The translations under genes and the position numbers were made by a program. A stretch of 64,000 nucleotides of DNA from positions 62,001 through 126,000 of the forward strand of contig NZ_JAAGPR010000003.1 of the NCBI RefSeq assembly GCF_017104965.1, read 5' to 3'. This document shows positions 7,843 to 14,769 of this stretch, piece after piece. The notes under the pieces are model-generated. The model was not told where the DNA came from and searched no databases. It saw only the letters and a program-made list of their open reading frames with translations. The stretch is from Paraburkholderia sp. Ac-20340. Its GTDB lineage: Bacteria; Pseudomonadota; Gammaproteobacteria; Burkholderiales; Burkholderiaceae. Within the stretch, counting starts at the first letter, position 1; each line of letters opens with the position of its first letter.

Positions 7843-8760
7843 ATGGACTTGCGGGGCTTGAGGTATTTTGTGGAAGTCGTGCGCCAGAATGGATTTCGGC
7901 GCGCAAGCGACGTTTTGCACGTCACGCAACCGGCGATAAGTCGCGCGATTTCTTCACTTGAGGAAGAAGCCGGCGCGCAACTGCTGATACGCGAACCCAA
8001 GGGCGTAACGTTGACCCCAGAAGGTGGCGTTTTCTATCGCCACGCAACCTTGATCCTTCGCCAGTCTGAGAACCTTCTGAGCGAGTTACGCGACTTGCGG
8101 TCAATGGCGAAGGGAGTGTTACGGGTAGGTTTGCCGCACATGACTGGCGCAACGTTCTTCGGAAGCGTCATTACCGAATTGCGGCGCAAATATCCAGGCA
8201 TCCAGCTTCTGATTACTGAATACGGCACGAACCAGGCGCGCGGCGCGTTGGCGAATGGCGATATCGAGATTGCAGCAGCGATGTTGCCGATTCAAGATGA
8301 TTGGGCGATAACTCAACCATTCGGCAATGACCGGCTTGTGCTGTTGTGCGCGAAGGATCATCTTCTAGCTGCGAAGCATCAGGTAAGCTTGGGCGAACTT
8401 TCAGGCGAACCGTTCATTGGGTTTTCAGAAGATTTCAAAGTCAACGAACTGATAGACCAACTGTGCGCGAAGCATGGTTATCGGCCTAACGTGGTGGGAC
8501 GCAGCGCGCACCTTGATTTAATTGTCTCTATGGTGGTTGCCGGAATGGGGGTTGCGTTGGTGCCCGAATCCGCGAGCCGGAAAGTCAAATCGTCGCGTCT
8601 GGCTATTCTGCCGGTTGCAGACCCCGGAACGGTGTATGACTTGGCATTGGTGAGGGTGAAGGATTCTTACCTGAGCAATGGCGGGCGTGCTTGGATTGAA
8701 ATAGCGTCAAAGGTGATTGGTTTTCCGATATTGCCCGCATTTGTTAGGCAACCCGGTTGA
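7843..8760 (+). CDS. LysR-family transcriptional regulator
   Basis: ATG 7843 is preferred: AGGGGGAT precedes it, and the protein then starts in the usual LysR way (MDLRGLRYFVEVVRQNGF). The 305-residue product has an N-terminal winged HTH (AISRAISSLEEEAG, about residues 30-45). A periplasmic-binding-like effector domain follows (about 90-295). It is transcribed divergently from the ThDP-enzyme gene, so it most likely regulates it in response to a substrate or product. A terminator follows at once. Confidence 0.9.
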   Translation: MDLRGLRYFVEVVRQNGFRRASDVLHVTQPAISRAISSLEEEAGAQLLIREPKGVTLTPEGGVFYRHATLILRQSENLLSELRDLRSMAKGVLRVGLPHMTGATFFGSVITELRRKYPGIQLLITEYGTNQARGALANGDIEIAAAMLPIQDDWAITQPFGNDRLVLLCAKDHLLAAKHQVSLGELSGEPFIGFSEDFKVNELIDQLCAKHGYRPNVVGRSAHLDLIVSMVVAGMGVALVPESASRKVKSSRLAILPVADPGTVYDLALVRVKDSYLSNGGRAWIEIASKVIGFPILPAFVRQPG

Positions 8761-8763
8761 CGA

Positions 8764-8796
8764 AAAAAGCCCCGCGCTGTTCTCACAGGCGGGGCG
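8764..8796. terminator. Terminator after the LysR gene
   Basis: A GCCCCGC/GCGGGGC stem follows the LysR stop. The A run on its left makes it a strong terminator for minus-strand transcripts as well. The stem closely matches the lysis-gene terminator at 3198-3232. Confidence 0.7.
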
Positions 8797-8832
8797 AATA
8801 TGCAGGTTTCTACAGTGCGACCGAACTACTCG

Positions 8833-8948
8833 AAAAAAAGCCCCCAAGCCAGGGCGGCAGGGGGCTAACGATCAAACCGCCGACAGTGGAGCCAGCGATT
8901 GAGCGGCCATGATAGCGCGTCGACTTCCTGTAATGCGCCGTAATATTC
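8833..8948 (-). ncRNA. Structured noncoding element, copy C
   Basis: On the minus strand: ATTACGGCGCATTACAGG, a spacer, then an AATCGCTG arm (8893-8900) pairing with CGGCGGTT (8873-8880). In minus-strand RNA the two changes relative to copies A and B become G-U wobbles, so pairing is kept. On the plus strand the same changes would be A-C mismatches. A strong terminator hairpin follows (8839-8845 with 8860-8866) with seven T. This supports a minus-strand RNA structure. Confidence 0.5.
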
Positions 8949-8966
8949 AAGCGTGGCGCACAAAGT

Positions 8967-9005
8967 AGAAAACCCCGCACAGCTTCGCGCCGTGCGGGGT
9001 TTTCT
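8967..9005. terminator. Bidirectional terminator downstream of the antirepressor cluster
   Basis: AAAACCCCGCAC ... GTGCGGGGTTTT forms a long stem with A and T tracts on both sides. On the minus strand it ends the transcript of the 9051-10382 genes just before element C. Confidence 0.8.
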
Positions 9006-9050
9006 TTGGAGACTACAGAACATGGAACCTTAGCAACTTCCACACTCTAT

Positions 9051-9158
9051 TTACTGCGGTGCTGCGGGTTTCGCTTCGGCTTCTTGCTCGCGCTTCGCGG
9101 CGCGTTGCTTGTCGATCAGGGATTGCAGCGCGGGGCCGGGTTTCTTGAAGATATCCAT
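9051..9158 (-). CDS. Small basic/acidic protein, 35 aa, unknown
   Basis: An ATG at 9158 with AAAGGAAACGT in front opens a 35-codon frame (MDIFKKPGPALQSLIDKQRA, then a Lys/Glu/Ala-rich helix and a PAAPQ end). It lies 48 bp after the antirepressor gene's stop and before a terminator, so it is the last gene of that transcript. A charged amphipathic helix is the only visible feature. Confidence rests on the ribosome-binding site and position. Confidence 0.5.
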   Translation of the reverse strand: MDIFKKPGPALQSLIDKQRAAKREQEAEAKPAAPQ

Positions 9159-9206
9159 ACGTTTCCTTTGTGGTGGGGCGGCGTTTCACCACCCCAAATA
9201 AGCCGG

Positions 9207-9989
9207 TTACTCTGCGTCATCTTCGACAGCAACGGCGCGGCGCTTCGGACGCTTCGCGGCCAGGTGCGTTTCGATTTCCGCGCGATAAAGATTTTTCAGC
9301 CAGGCTTGACCGGCGATGGTTACACGCGCCGTCAGTGTCGGATGCGCCCGGCCAGCGTCATCGTGATAGATATCTTCCTTCACGTCGAAAAAATCCCGGT
9401 CGATATATTGCTGATACGGCGCGCAGCGCTGTTTCTGGAAAATCTTGTCCCGGCGCAGCCAGGAAATAAACGTCTTGCGTCCGACCCCGCACAGGTTCGC
9501 CATTTGCGACAGAGTTACAACCACGTCGGAATGCTGGAAGTCTTCCGCGAATTGCACCTTCGGTTTGTCGCGCTCGATTTGCGCGTCCTTCGCAGCGTTC
9601 GCAATGGCAAGCTGTTCCGCGCGCTTCTCTGACGCAAGATGCGCTTCGAGCGCTTCGATGTAGTTTTTCGGCAGTGCGGGCGTGGCAAGCTGTTCTTTCA
9701 TTTCGCGCCAGCTATCCACCAGGCGCGCCGTAAATTCTGGCGAGAGTTGCGCAACCAGGATAATGCTATCGCGTTCGCCTTGTTCGCCCGCGAAGACATA
9801 CACTTCGACCGCTTCCGCGCGCCGCTCGCGCTGGATTTTGACTTGCGCCATTGGCGGAAGTGAGATTACAGACTTTTCGGCAAGGCGTTCAAGCGAGCGC
9901 TTTACGTCAGAATGGCGCGATCCGAGCAATTCAGCAATTTGCATGCTGTTCATTTCGGGGATAGTTGCGAGGGTAAGGGCTGTAGTCAT
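9207..9989 (-). CDS. Phage antirepressor / Rha-family regulatory protein
   Basis: The ATG at 9989 is preferred over the TTG at 10004. The 260-residue protein has an N-terminal Rha-like DNA-binding domain (MNSMQIAELLGSRHSDVKRS, about residues 8-95). A charged helical linker lies at about 110-150. The C-terminal domain is KilA-C/ANT-like (TLSQMANLCGVGRKTFISWL, about 165-250) and is found in phage antirepressors. Such proteins counter the repressor or bind DNA during the switch to lytic growth. It is the third gene of a minus-strand set with two small genes that overlap or almost touch it. Confidence 0.8.
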   Translation of the reverse strand: MTTALTLATIPEMNSMQIAELLGSRHSDVKRSLERLAEKSVISLPPMAQVKIQRERRAEAVEVYVFAGEQGERDSIILVAQLSPEFTARLVDSWREMKEQLATPALPKNYIEALEAHLASEKRAEQLAIANAAKDAQIERDKPKVQFAEDFQHSDVVVTLSQMANLCGVGRKTFISWLRRDKIFQKQRCAPYQQYIDRDFFDVKEDIYHDDAGRAHPTLTARVTIAGQAWLKNLYRAEIETHLAAKRPKRRAVAVEDDAE

Positions 9990-10000
9990 ACGGGTGTATC

Positions 10001-10162
10001 TCAAACGGGAGCTGCAAGGCGAAGGATTGATTCGTATTTTGCGTAACAGCGCGCGCGTTGGGCCTGTGTGAGGTTCGCAGCGTCGCGACCGAACCGGGAT
10101 TGCAAATAGGCTTCGAAGGCCGTCTTGCGGGGCTGTGCGGGCTTCGCGTTAGATGTATTCAT
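10001..10162 (-). CDS. Small basic protein, 53 aa, unknown
   Basis: Starting at ATG 10162, which overlaps the end of the ribbon-helix-helix gene by 14 bp and has AGAAGG in front, this is a 53-residue protein (MNTSNAKPAQPRKTAFEAYL). It has no membrane segment. Its end lies 12 bp before the antirepressor start. The sequence RFGRDAANLTQAQRARCYAKYES suggests a short helical, basic DNA- or protein-binding peptide. No family is recognised. Confidence 0.55.
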   Translation of the reverse strand: MNTSNAKPAQPRKTAFEAYLQSRFGRDAANLTQAQRARCYAKYESILRLAAPV

Positions 10163-10382
10163 AGCGTGCCTTCTGTTCGGTGGTGGGCGCTTGCGGCGCG
10201 GCTGCGGGGGCGTCAATCTGTCCGAACGTTCCGCGCGCCTTGTCCGCTCGAATTAGGCGACGCACATACTGCGAAAACGTCAGGTCTACCGCTTCGCAGT
10301 GCGCGCGCACTTCAGCGAACATTTCGGGCGGCATGTCCAGATTCATGCGATGGACAGTCTTGTCTTTCGTCATCGGGCGCAT
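10149..10382 (-). CDS. Ribbon-helix-helix DNA-binding protein
   Basis: The 77-residue product has a ribbon-helix-helix pattern: an N-terminal beta strand (TVHRMNLDMPPEMFAEVRAH) followed by two helices with FSQYVRRLIRADK. This resembles Arc/MetJ or MobC-like proteins. A ribosome-binding site (AAGGA) lies 10 bp before ATG 10382. As the first gene of the antirepressor transcript it may autoregulate from the structured region at 10400-10640. A Pro/Ala-rich C-terminal tail follows the domain. Confidence 0.7.
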   Translation of the reverse strand: MRPMTKDKTVHRMNLDMPPEMFAEVRAHCEAVDLTFSQYVRRLIRADKARGTFGQIDAPAAAPQAPTTEQKARYEYI

Positions 10383-10640
10383 GGTGAAGATTTCCTTCTC
10401 AAGTTTCGGTACACGTTATTTACGGTGCGTTTTAAAAACTTGATCGCGGACTTGAGGAAATCACGCGCCGAAGTTGTTACGGATTATTCACAGACCACGA
10501 ACGAAGAATTTTTCCCGATATCCGTCAGAAATCGAAAACGGGCAGTAAATAGAATGTGCCGAGTAATTCGGCTAGGAATATTCGGCAGGGTGAACCGGTG
10601 GCGAATATTCTGACGGGCCTACCAGTGATACATAGGCCAA
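10383..10640. promoter_or_regulatory. Gene-free control region with inverted repeats and a DnaA-box match
   Basis: No credible gene is present. It holds TTATTCACA at 10484-10492, a perfect match to the DnaA-box consensus. It also has a CCGTCAGAA / TTCTGACGG inverted repeat (10525-10533 and 10605-10613 approximately), a GCCGA/TCGGC hairpin near 10559, and paired GAATATTC blocks near 10577 and 10604. It probably contains the promoter and operators of the ribbon-helix-helix/antirepressor transcript. An origin function is possible but unproven. Confidence 0.4.
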
Positions 10641-10859
10641 ACGTGAGGGTCATTCGATATACGCTGATGGCGCACAGGACTGAATAGCAAACCGCATGCG
10701 GGGAGCCTACTGGACTGTGTAGCGATCCCGGTATCGGGTGGGGCAAGACGGGTATCGGCGGCTTTGCGTTAGGCCGATAACTTGCCAAGTCACAGCGCTT
10801 TACGCGGCGGCTGTGATTCCTGGGCGGCTCCGAATGGCAGACGTGCATAGCACGAAGGG

Positions 10860-10943
10860 CATTTGGTGAGTTGTCAGGATAAGAACCAGGGGAGATTTTC
10901 TAATCGCCCCCTGGGAGAATCTTATCCTGAGACTCACCAAATG
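10860..10943. repeat. 84-bp imperfect palindrome (long hairpin)
   Basis: The outer 12 bases CATTTGGTGAGT pair perfectly with the end of the segment. After a small mismatch TCAGGATAAGA pairs with its complement, then CCAGGGG pairs with CCCCTGG, and finally GATT with AATC around a short loop. The mismatches are small bulges, so about 34 of about 40 positions per arm pair. Confidence 0.85.
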
Positions 10944-11082
10944 GCAGAATATAGGCTTTCAGATTGTTTTATCTTGAAGGCGTTTCGTGCGCGAAGCGCG
11001 CGAGCTACGGACGCAAGCGCAGCGCCGCGTTCGTTTGCCTTACAGGATCAGCGTTCCAGCAATCCAGGTCTTAGAAGTACAG

Positions 11083-11119
11083 AACCCCGCCCGGTGAGAG
11101 CCTGTGCGGGGTTTTTTTC
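11083..11119 (+). terminator. Rho-independent terminator, plus strand
   Basis: AACCCCGC...GCGGGGTT stem followed by seven T on the plus strand. On the minus strand it may also end the gene at 11121, but the T run there is poor. Confidence 0.75.
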
Positions 11120-11120
11120 G

Positions 11121-11561
11121 TTATCGGGCGGGTTCCCAGCCGGTTTGCAAATTCTTCAAGACCTGGACCTGTACATATCCAATCGGCACGAACGCACTGC
11201 ATGCGCGCCATTCGTTCGGGTCGCTCCCCATAGCCAGCGCGTTCTTAATCATTTGATCCCACGTCCCAGGGCGGATTCTTCCCAGCCTGCGAATCTGACG
11301 TTCGCCAATCGCTGTGCGCAGTTCGTGCATGCCAAACCTATAGAGCGCGCCGAAGTGAAGAATCATTTCCTCAAGGCTCAACAGGCGGCGCTTTCCGTTC
11401 TCAGTCCAGCCGCGTCGCGCAGACTGTTCCCAATGCTGATTGACAGAAAACCAGAGTAGGGGCTTTTCCGCGTCTAGCATGTGTGGCGCAGAAGGGAGCA
11501 ACCCGCCTGTTTCCTCGATACCGCGAAAGCATTGGGCGGTGGTGTAGTGCCATGCGATCAT
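11121..11561 (-). CDS. Hypothetical phage protein with HYT...WFS pattern
   Basis: This 146-residue soluble protein begins MIAWHYTTAQCFRGIEETGG, with His5-Tyr6-Thr7, a following helix and glycines, then LLWFSVNQHWEQSA (Trp37-Phe38-Ser39, Glu45). The layout is reminiscent of small ADP-ribosyltransferase-like domains. In those, an N-terminal H-x-T starts the fold and a strand with a Ser/Tyr follows. I do not see a convincing full catalytic triad, so this stays a hypothesis. It follows the methyltransferase gene by 1 bp and is probably co-expressed with it. Confidence 0.6.
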   Translation of the reverse strand: MIAWHYTTAQCFRGIEETGGLLPSAPHMLDAEKPLLWFSVNQHWEQSARRGWTENGKRRLLSLEEMILHFGALYRFGMHELRTAIGERQIRRLGRIRPGTWDQMIKNALAMGSDPNEWRACSAFVPIGYVQVQVLKNLQTGWEPAR

Positions 11562-11562
11562 G

Positions 11563-12636
11563 TTAGAGCAGGCTGTAAGCCTTAAAGACTTGGCGGGCGA
11601 ATTGTTGGTGACCGGCCTTCATGCCGTCCAGTGCCGAATCAATGCATTCGATAATCTCTTCGGAACTAAGGGACGGCGTTCGAGGGTTGCCGCTCGCTTC
11701 CAGGTATTTCGCGAATGCCGATTGCTCGATCAGCGCAATGCGGTCGTGCATATAGCCTGGTGCCCAGATAAATTGACGCATTGACGCGCGATCATTGTCA
11801 GGATCGAAATCGACCACACGGCCAGCGTTCGGGCCATGTGTAACGATACTGCGGACGTTTTCCGCCATGCTCGCGAAGAAGCCAGGGATATCCTGGAAGC
11901 GTTCGCGCACTGGCAATTCGTCGGAACTACCAGCGATGAATTCCCCGTCTTCGAATCGCGCGTCTGGGTAATCCTTGTTATTCGACGGTCGCATGAGGAT
12001 GTATCCATGCCTGGAAGCGCGGTAACGCACCTTGACGGGCTTTCCGTCCGCGTCGGTGCATTCGTCCATCTCGAAATCGGGCAACGGCTTACGCGGCTGT
12101 CTGCGCCAGATTTGGAACGTACATTGCAGGGGACAGAATTCTTCCCCGTATCGGTGACCGTCTTTGCGCTCAAAGTGCATGGACGGCATGTCAACGGATG
12201 CGACGCGCGTGTATTCGGTGCTCAACTGGCGAAGCGAGGTCAGCCGGGTTCCGAAGCTACGCGGGACCAGAACGCAAATGAATTGCGGTTCGTATTCGGC
12301 GGCGCGGTTGAATACCTTGTGCGCAAGCGAAAGCGATTTGCCGAACGGCGGATTGCTCACGATTACGTCAACTATCGTGCATAGCGGATCGGTTTGGGTA
12401 AGGAAGTCCATTTGCGCCACGCGGGGATGGTCGGGCGCAATGTCGAATGCTTGCAGGTTCGAATGTGGAAAGGCGCGTCCCAGGTGTGGCAACCACCGGC
12501 CATCGCCCGCGCAAGGGTCCAAGAATTTCCATAGGTTATACGGCAGGTGCGCGACCATTCCAGCGACGCACTTTTCAATCATTGCTTGGGGCGTAAAATA
12601 TTTATCCAATTTGGCGCGCGGTCTTCGATATCTCAA
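11563..12636 (-). CDS. SAM-dependent DNA N6-adenine methyltransferase
   Basis: The protein has SAM-binding motif I (FLDPCAGDGRWLPHL) near the N-terminus and catalytic motif IV NPPF (VIVSNPPFGKS) about 45 residues later. This is the arrangement of amino-methyltransferases acting on adenine. The N-terminal DKYFTP block is typical. No restriction endonuclease lies beside it, so it is an orphan enzyme, probably modifying phage DNA against host restriction or acting in regulation. The start is uncertain: TTG 12636 falls in the T run of the preceding terminator, TTG 12609 keeps the YFTP block, and the first ATG is 12582. Confidence 0.85.
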   Translation of the reverse strand: MRYRRPRAKLDKYFTPQAMIEKCVAGMVAHLPYNLWKFLDPCAGDGRWLPHLGRAFPHSNLQAFDIAPDHPRVAQMDFLTQTDPLCTIVDVIVSNPPFGKSLSLAHKVFNRAAEYEPQFICVLVPRSFGTRLTSLRQLSTEYTRVASVDMPSMHFERKDGHRYGEEFCPLQCTFQIWRRQPRKPLPDFEMDECTDADGKPVKVRYRASRHGYILMRPSNNKDYPDARFEDGEFIAGSSDELPVRERFQDIPGFFASMAENVRSIVTHGPNAGRVVDFDPDNDRASMRQFIWAPGYMHDRIALIEQSAFAKYLEASGNPRTPSLSSEEIIECIDSALDGMKAGHQQFARQVFKAYSLL

Positions 12637-12657
12637 AAACCCGCCTAGGGCGGGTTC
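12635..12657 (-). terminator. Terminator after the H-NS-like gene
   Basis: The 8-bp perfect stem AACCCGCC/GGCGGGTT with a 3-nt loop is followed by T residues on the minus strand. It overlaps the most upstream possible start of the methyltransferase gene. Confidence 0.7.
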
Positions 12658-12669
12658 GGTGCGATTGAT

Positions 12670-12975
12670 TCAGGCTTCGGCAGGGGCTTCGCAGCGGTGT
12701 TTCTCGCGTTCGGCTTCGTCCATGTCCGCGAGCCATTTGGGTTTGCGGCCACTGCCGACCGCTACTACTTCTCCGTTTGCCGGATTCCGGTAATGCAGCT
12801 TCTTCGGTGCGCTCGCGTTTGCCTTCACTTCCTTGAAGGTGTCGCCCAGATCATGGGCTTCTATCAGCGCGCGGATTTGCTCGACCGCTTGCATGCGCTT
12901 CAGGGTGGCAAGCTGTGCTTCGAGCGCTACTACCTGCTCATGAATCGACTGCGAGGGGACTTCTTGAGTAGACAC
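12670..12975 (-). CDS. H-NS-family nucleoid-associated protein
   Basis: GTG 12975 with TAAGGT in front is preferred over the longer frame. It gives a 101-residue protein. It has an N-terminal coiled coil (EQVVALEAQLATLKRMQAVE, about residues 13-45) for oligomerisation. The C-terminal H-NS DNA-binding signature is YRNPANGEVVAVGSGRKPKW. The usual Trp of the TWSGRGR motif is replaced by Val-Ala-Val-Gly-Ser-Gly-Arg. Phage-borne H-NS homologues can silence AT-rich genes or interfere with host H-NS. It likely binds the AT-rich parts of this element. Confidence 0.85.
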   Translation of the reverse strand: MSTQEVPSQSIHEQVVALEAQLATLKRMQAVEQIRALIEAHDLGDTFKEVKANASAPKKLHYRNPANGEVVAVGSGRKPKWLADMDEAEREKHRCEAPAEA

Positions 12976-13075
12976 TATTTCAGACCTTATTAAGCCCCGT
13001 CGTGGCGGGTTCGTGTTCAATCGGGAACGCAGCACGGCAGAGGTTGCGCGCCGCGCGCTAGGCGAGTAGTTCCCG

Positions 13076-13297
13076 TTACTTCGGTGTCGTATCCCATAGT
13101 TTCATATCCCACACTTGCTTACCGCTCGCGTCGCGCAGCACGATGTCAATTTCACGGCCAGATATGCGGAAGGTCGATTTCTCGAAGTCGGCTTCTTCGT
13201 AGGTCCATTCGGGTTTCACGCAGACGCGTTTCGCTTCTTCGTTGAATTCCTTGTATTGGCGGTTTGCGATTTCGAAAAACGCTTTCGCTTCAGTCAT
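13076..13297 (-). CDS. Hypothetical 73-aa protein
   Basis: ATG 13297 is well supported by GGAG six bases upstream. The protein begins MTEAKAFFEIANRQYKEFNE and is charged and soluble, with a central Trp-Tyr-Glu-Glu region and an ending rich in Asp and Trp. No family is recognised. It follows the 50-residue membrane protein gene by 10 bp and is presumably co-transcribed. Confidence 0.6.
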   Translation of the reverse strand: MTEAKAFFEIANRQYKEFNEEAKRVCVKPEWTYEEADFEKSTFRISGREIDIVLRDASGKQVWDMKLWDTTPK

Positions 13298-13307
13298 TTC
13301 ATCTCCT

Positions 13308-13460
13308 TCATTGTCGATCGTGGTTATCGAGCGCATCGCCCACGATTGCGCCCAAAACTAGGTTAATGCCGAGAATCGCCAGGTACCCTAGAAGCAGGGG
13401 ATATGTGACTGGCTTCAGCCAGTTAAAGCGCGCACCGCGAGTCCCAAAGGGGGATTTCAT
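13308..13460 (-). CDS. Small single-pass membrane protein, 50 aa
   Basis: ATG 13460 overlaps the stop of the upstream lipoprotein gene (ATGA), so translation is coupled. The product starts MKSPFGTRGARFNWLKPVTY and has one hydrophobic helix (about residues 21-42, LLLGYLAILGINLVLGAIVG). A basic N-terminus precedes it and an acidic/His tail follows, so the N-terminus should stay in the cytoplasm. Short prophage membrane peptides of this kind may act in superinfection exclusion or as regulators of membrane proteins. Function is unknown. Confidence 0.65.
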   Translation of the reverse strand: MKSPFGTRGARFNWLKPVTYPLLLGYLAILGINLVLGAIVGDALDNHDRQ

Positions 13461-14386
13461 CGAAGGCCAGTCATCGTTGCGCTAAATCCTGTTCCCAAGT
13501 CATCTTCCGCAGCGATCCATAAGCGGTGGTACACGGTCGGATCGTTGAGAATCGTTCCAGCGGGTAGCGTCTGATAGATCGCGACGCCTGATGCAGTTTC
13601 GCCAGGATGGACGCAGGTTTCGCCCGTGTACACCATATGTACGTCAAAGAGGTTCTTTCCGTCCGCGCTGGGCCTGATATAACCGCTTACGCTGCATGGT
13701 GTTGCCGTATCAGTACCGCCGTATGTGCCGTCCTTGGGGTTGAATTGCCACGCCTTGCCGGGTTGCGTTCCTGATATCGTGCCGTCCGCTGCGACGGTCA
13801 AACTGCTGACGTTCATTTCGCCCGCGTTCCACAATTGCCAGGTTCCCGCAATGTCGGAAGCCTTTGCCGGTGTGTTGTAGTCAAAGTCCGCAGGGTTTGC
13901 AGGCGTAACATCGAAGCTGACGGGACCGACCGCCGCGAGGTTCATTGAAACGGTTTTCGTTGCGCTGTCATATTTGCCGGTCACGGCAATGGACGGCATA
14001 CCTTGATAGATCGGCGGATATTCTTTGTTGTCGTATCCATCAACGCCATAGGCTACAAATTCATTTTCGCCGTATGCGCGAGCGGTGCCTGCAATGACGC
14101 CGTCCTTAAGCGTCGGACGAATCGCGAAGCGTTCGGATTCAACGTCTAGGTCTACGCCAATCGCCGTAAGCGCCCACGCGGTGCCATCCGGGCGAACCAG
14201 GAGATATGCAGGATCGCCCACAAACTTAGAAGTGACGGCCCCGGTATAGAATCCTTCAGGAATCTGTTTCAGACTCGACACAACCGGCGCGCCCAGATCG
14301 GGCGTGGGTTCGTCGCTGTTACCGTTTCCGCCGCATGCTGCGACGGCCAGCGCCAGGGCGGCGCTTCCTACAATCGTTCTTTTCAT
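13457..14386 (-). CDS. Phage-borne lipoprotein, 309 aa
   Basis: The signal sequence MKRTIVGSAALALAVAACGG carries a lipobox (AVAAC, Cys18). A Gly/Asn/Asp/Pro-rich linker follows, then a beta-rich mature domain with repeated G-x-Y/W patterns and two cysteines (ATPCSVSGY, TGETCVHPG). It resembles surface lipoproteins with lipocalin-like or beta-propeller-like repeats, but no family is recognised. Start and stop both overlap neighbours by ATGA, so it is within an operon. As an exported protein in a lysogen it is a candidate for receptor masking or host-surface change. Confidence 0.7.
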   Translation of the reverse strand: MKRTIVGSAALALAVAACGGNGNSDEPTPDLGAPVVSSLKQIPEGFYTGAVTSKFVGDPAYLLVRPDGTAWALTAIGVDLDVESERFAIRPTLKDGVIAGTARAYGENEFVAYGVDGYDNKEYPPIYQGMPSIAVTGKYDSATKTVSMNLAAVGPVSFDVTPANPADFDYNTPAKASDIAGTWQLWNAGEMNVSSLTVAADGTISGTQPGKAWQFNPKDGTYGGTDTATPCSVSGYIRPSADGKNLFDVHMVYTGETCVHPGETASGVAIYQTLPAGTILNDPTVYHRLWIAAEDDLGTGFSATMTGLR

Positions 14387-14769
14387 TCTTTAATCTTTAC
14401 AGTCAGTTCGAATCCCAGCGCTTGCAGCGATGCCATTACTTCAGAAAAAAGCGGGTTCTCACGAATCGCCACGGCAGCGACCGCGTACACGCACGAATCC
14501 CAATCCGGCTTCTCTCCGACTTGATCTACAAGACGTTCGCGCGCGATTACATAAATCGCGTCGGTTACGGCTTCGTCATCGCCAGACGCGAACGCTTCGA
14601 GCAAGATCGTTGCTTCGTTAGCACGCCGTGCTCGCATGGCTCCCGAGACAATGGCGGCTTCGCGATCTTCCTGGATTGCTCGCGAGCGCTCTAACAATTC
14701 CTTCAGTCCGCCCGGTGTGTTGAGTAGCCGCTTTTCTTCGCGGTTGCCGAACGTCATTTCATCTGTCAC
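14383..14769 (-). CDS. HigA/HI1420-type antitoxin-like protein, copy 1
   Basis: GTG 14769 overlaps the preceding stop (GTGA); ATG 14757 is a possible alternative. The 128-residue protein has a central ILLEAFASGDDEAVTDAIYV block and a C-terminal ENPLFSEVMASLQALGFELT. These match the pattern of addiction-module antidote proteins (L-x-A-L-x-x-G-D ... N-P-x-F-x-x-V-x-x-x-L-x-A-L-G). No toxin gene of RelE/HigB type is adjacent. It is the last of three related genes in tandem and probably acts as a DNA-binding regulator or an orphan antitoxin. Confidence 0.55.
   Translation of the reverse strand: MTDEMTFGNREEKRLLNTPGGLKELLERSRAIQEDREAAIVSGAMRARRANEATILLEAFASGDDEAVTDAIYVIARERLVDQVGEKPDWDSCVYAVAAVAIRENPLFSEVMASLQALGFELTVKIKE

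Larger units (their letters stand above)
10641..11120 (+). ncRNA. Candidate structured noncoding RNA locus
   Basis: These 480 bp lack a plausible gene but are full of inverted repeats: CCCG/CGGG near 10727, CACAGC/GCTGTG near 10793-10815, and an 84-bp long hairpin at 10860-10943. The region ends in a plus-strand terminator (11083-11119). A plus-strand transcript would therefore be a discrete, heavily folded RNA. The promoter was not found. It could instead be DNA-level structure, for example a replication or packaging site. Confidence 0.35.

Noticed and set aside
10641..11120. Retron-like msr/msd RNA
   Set aside because: The long hairpin is suggestive, but no reverse transcriptase gene lies nearby.
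10863..11459. 198-codon plus-strand frame
   Set aside because: It starts inside the long hairpin, passes through a strong terminator and is antisense to the gene at 11121.
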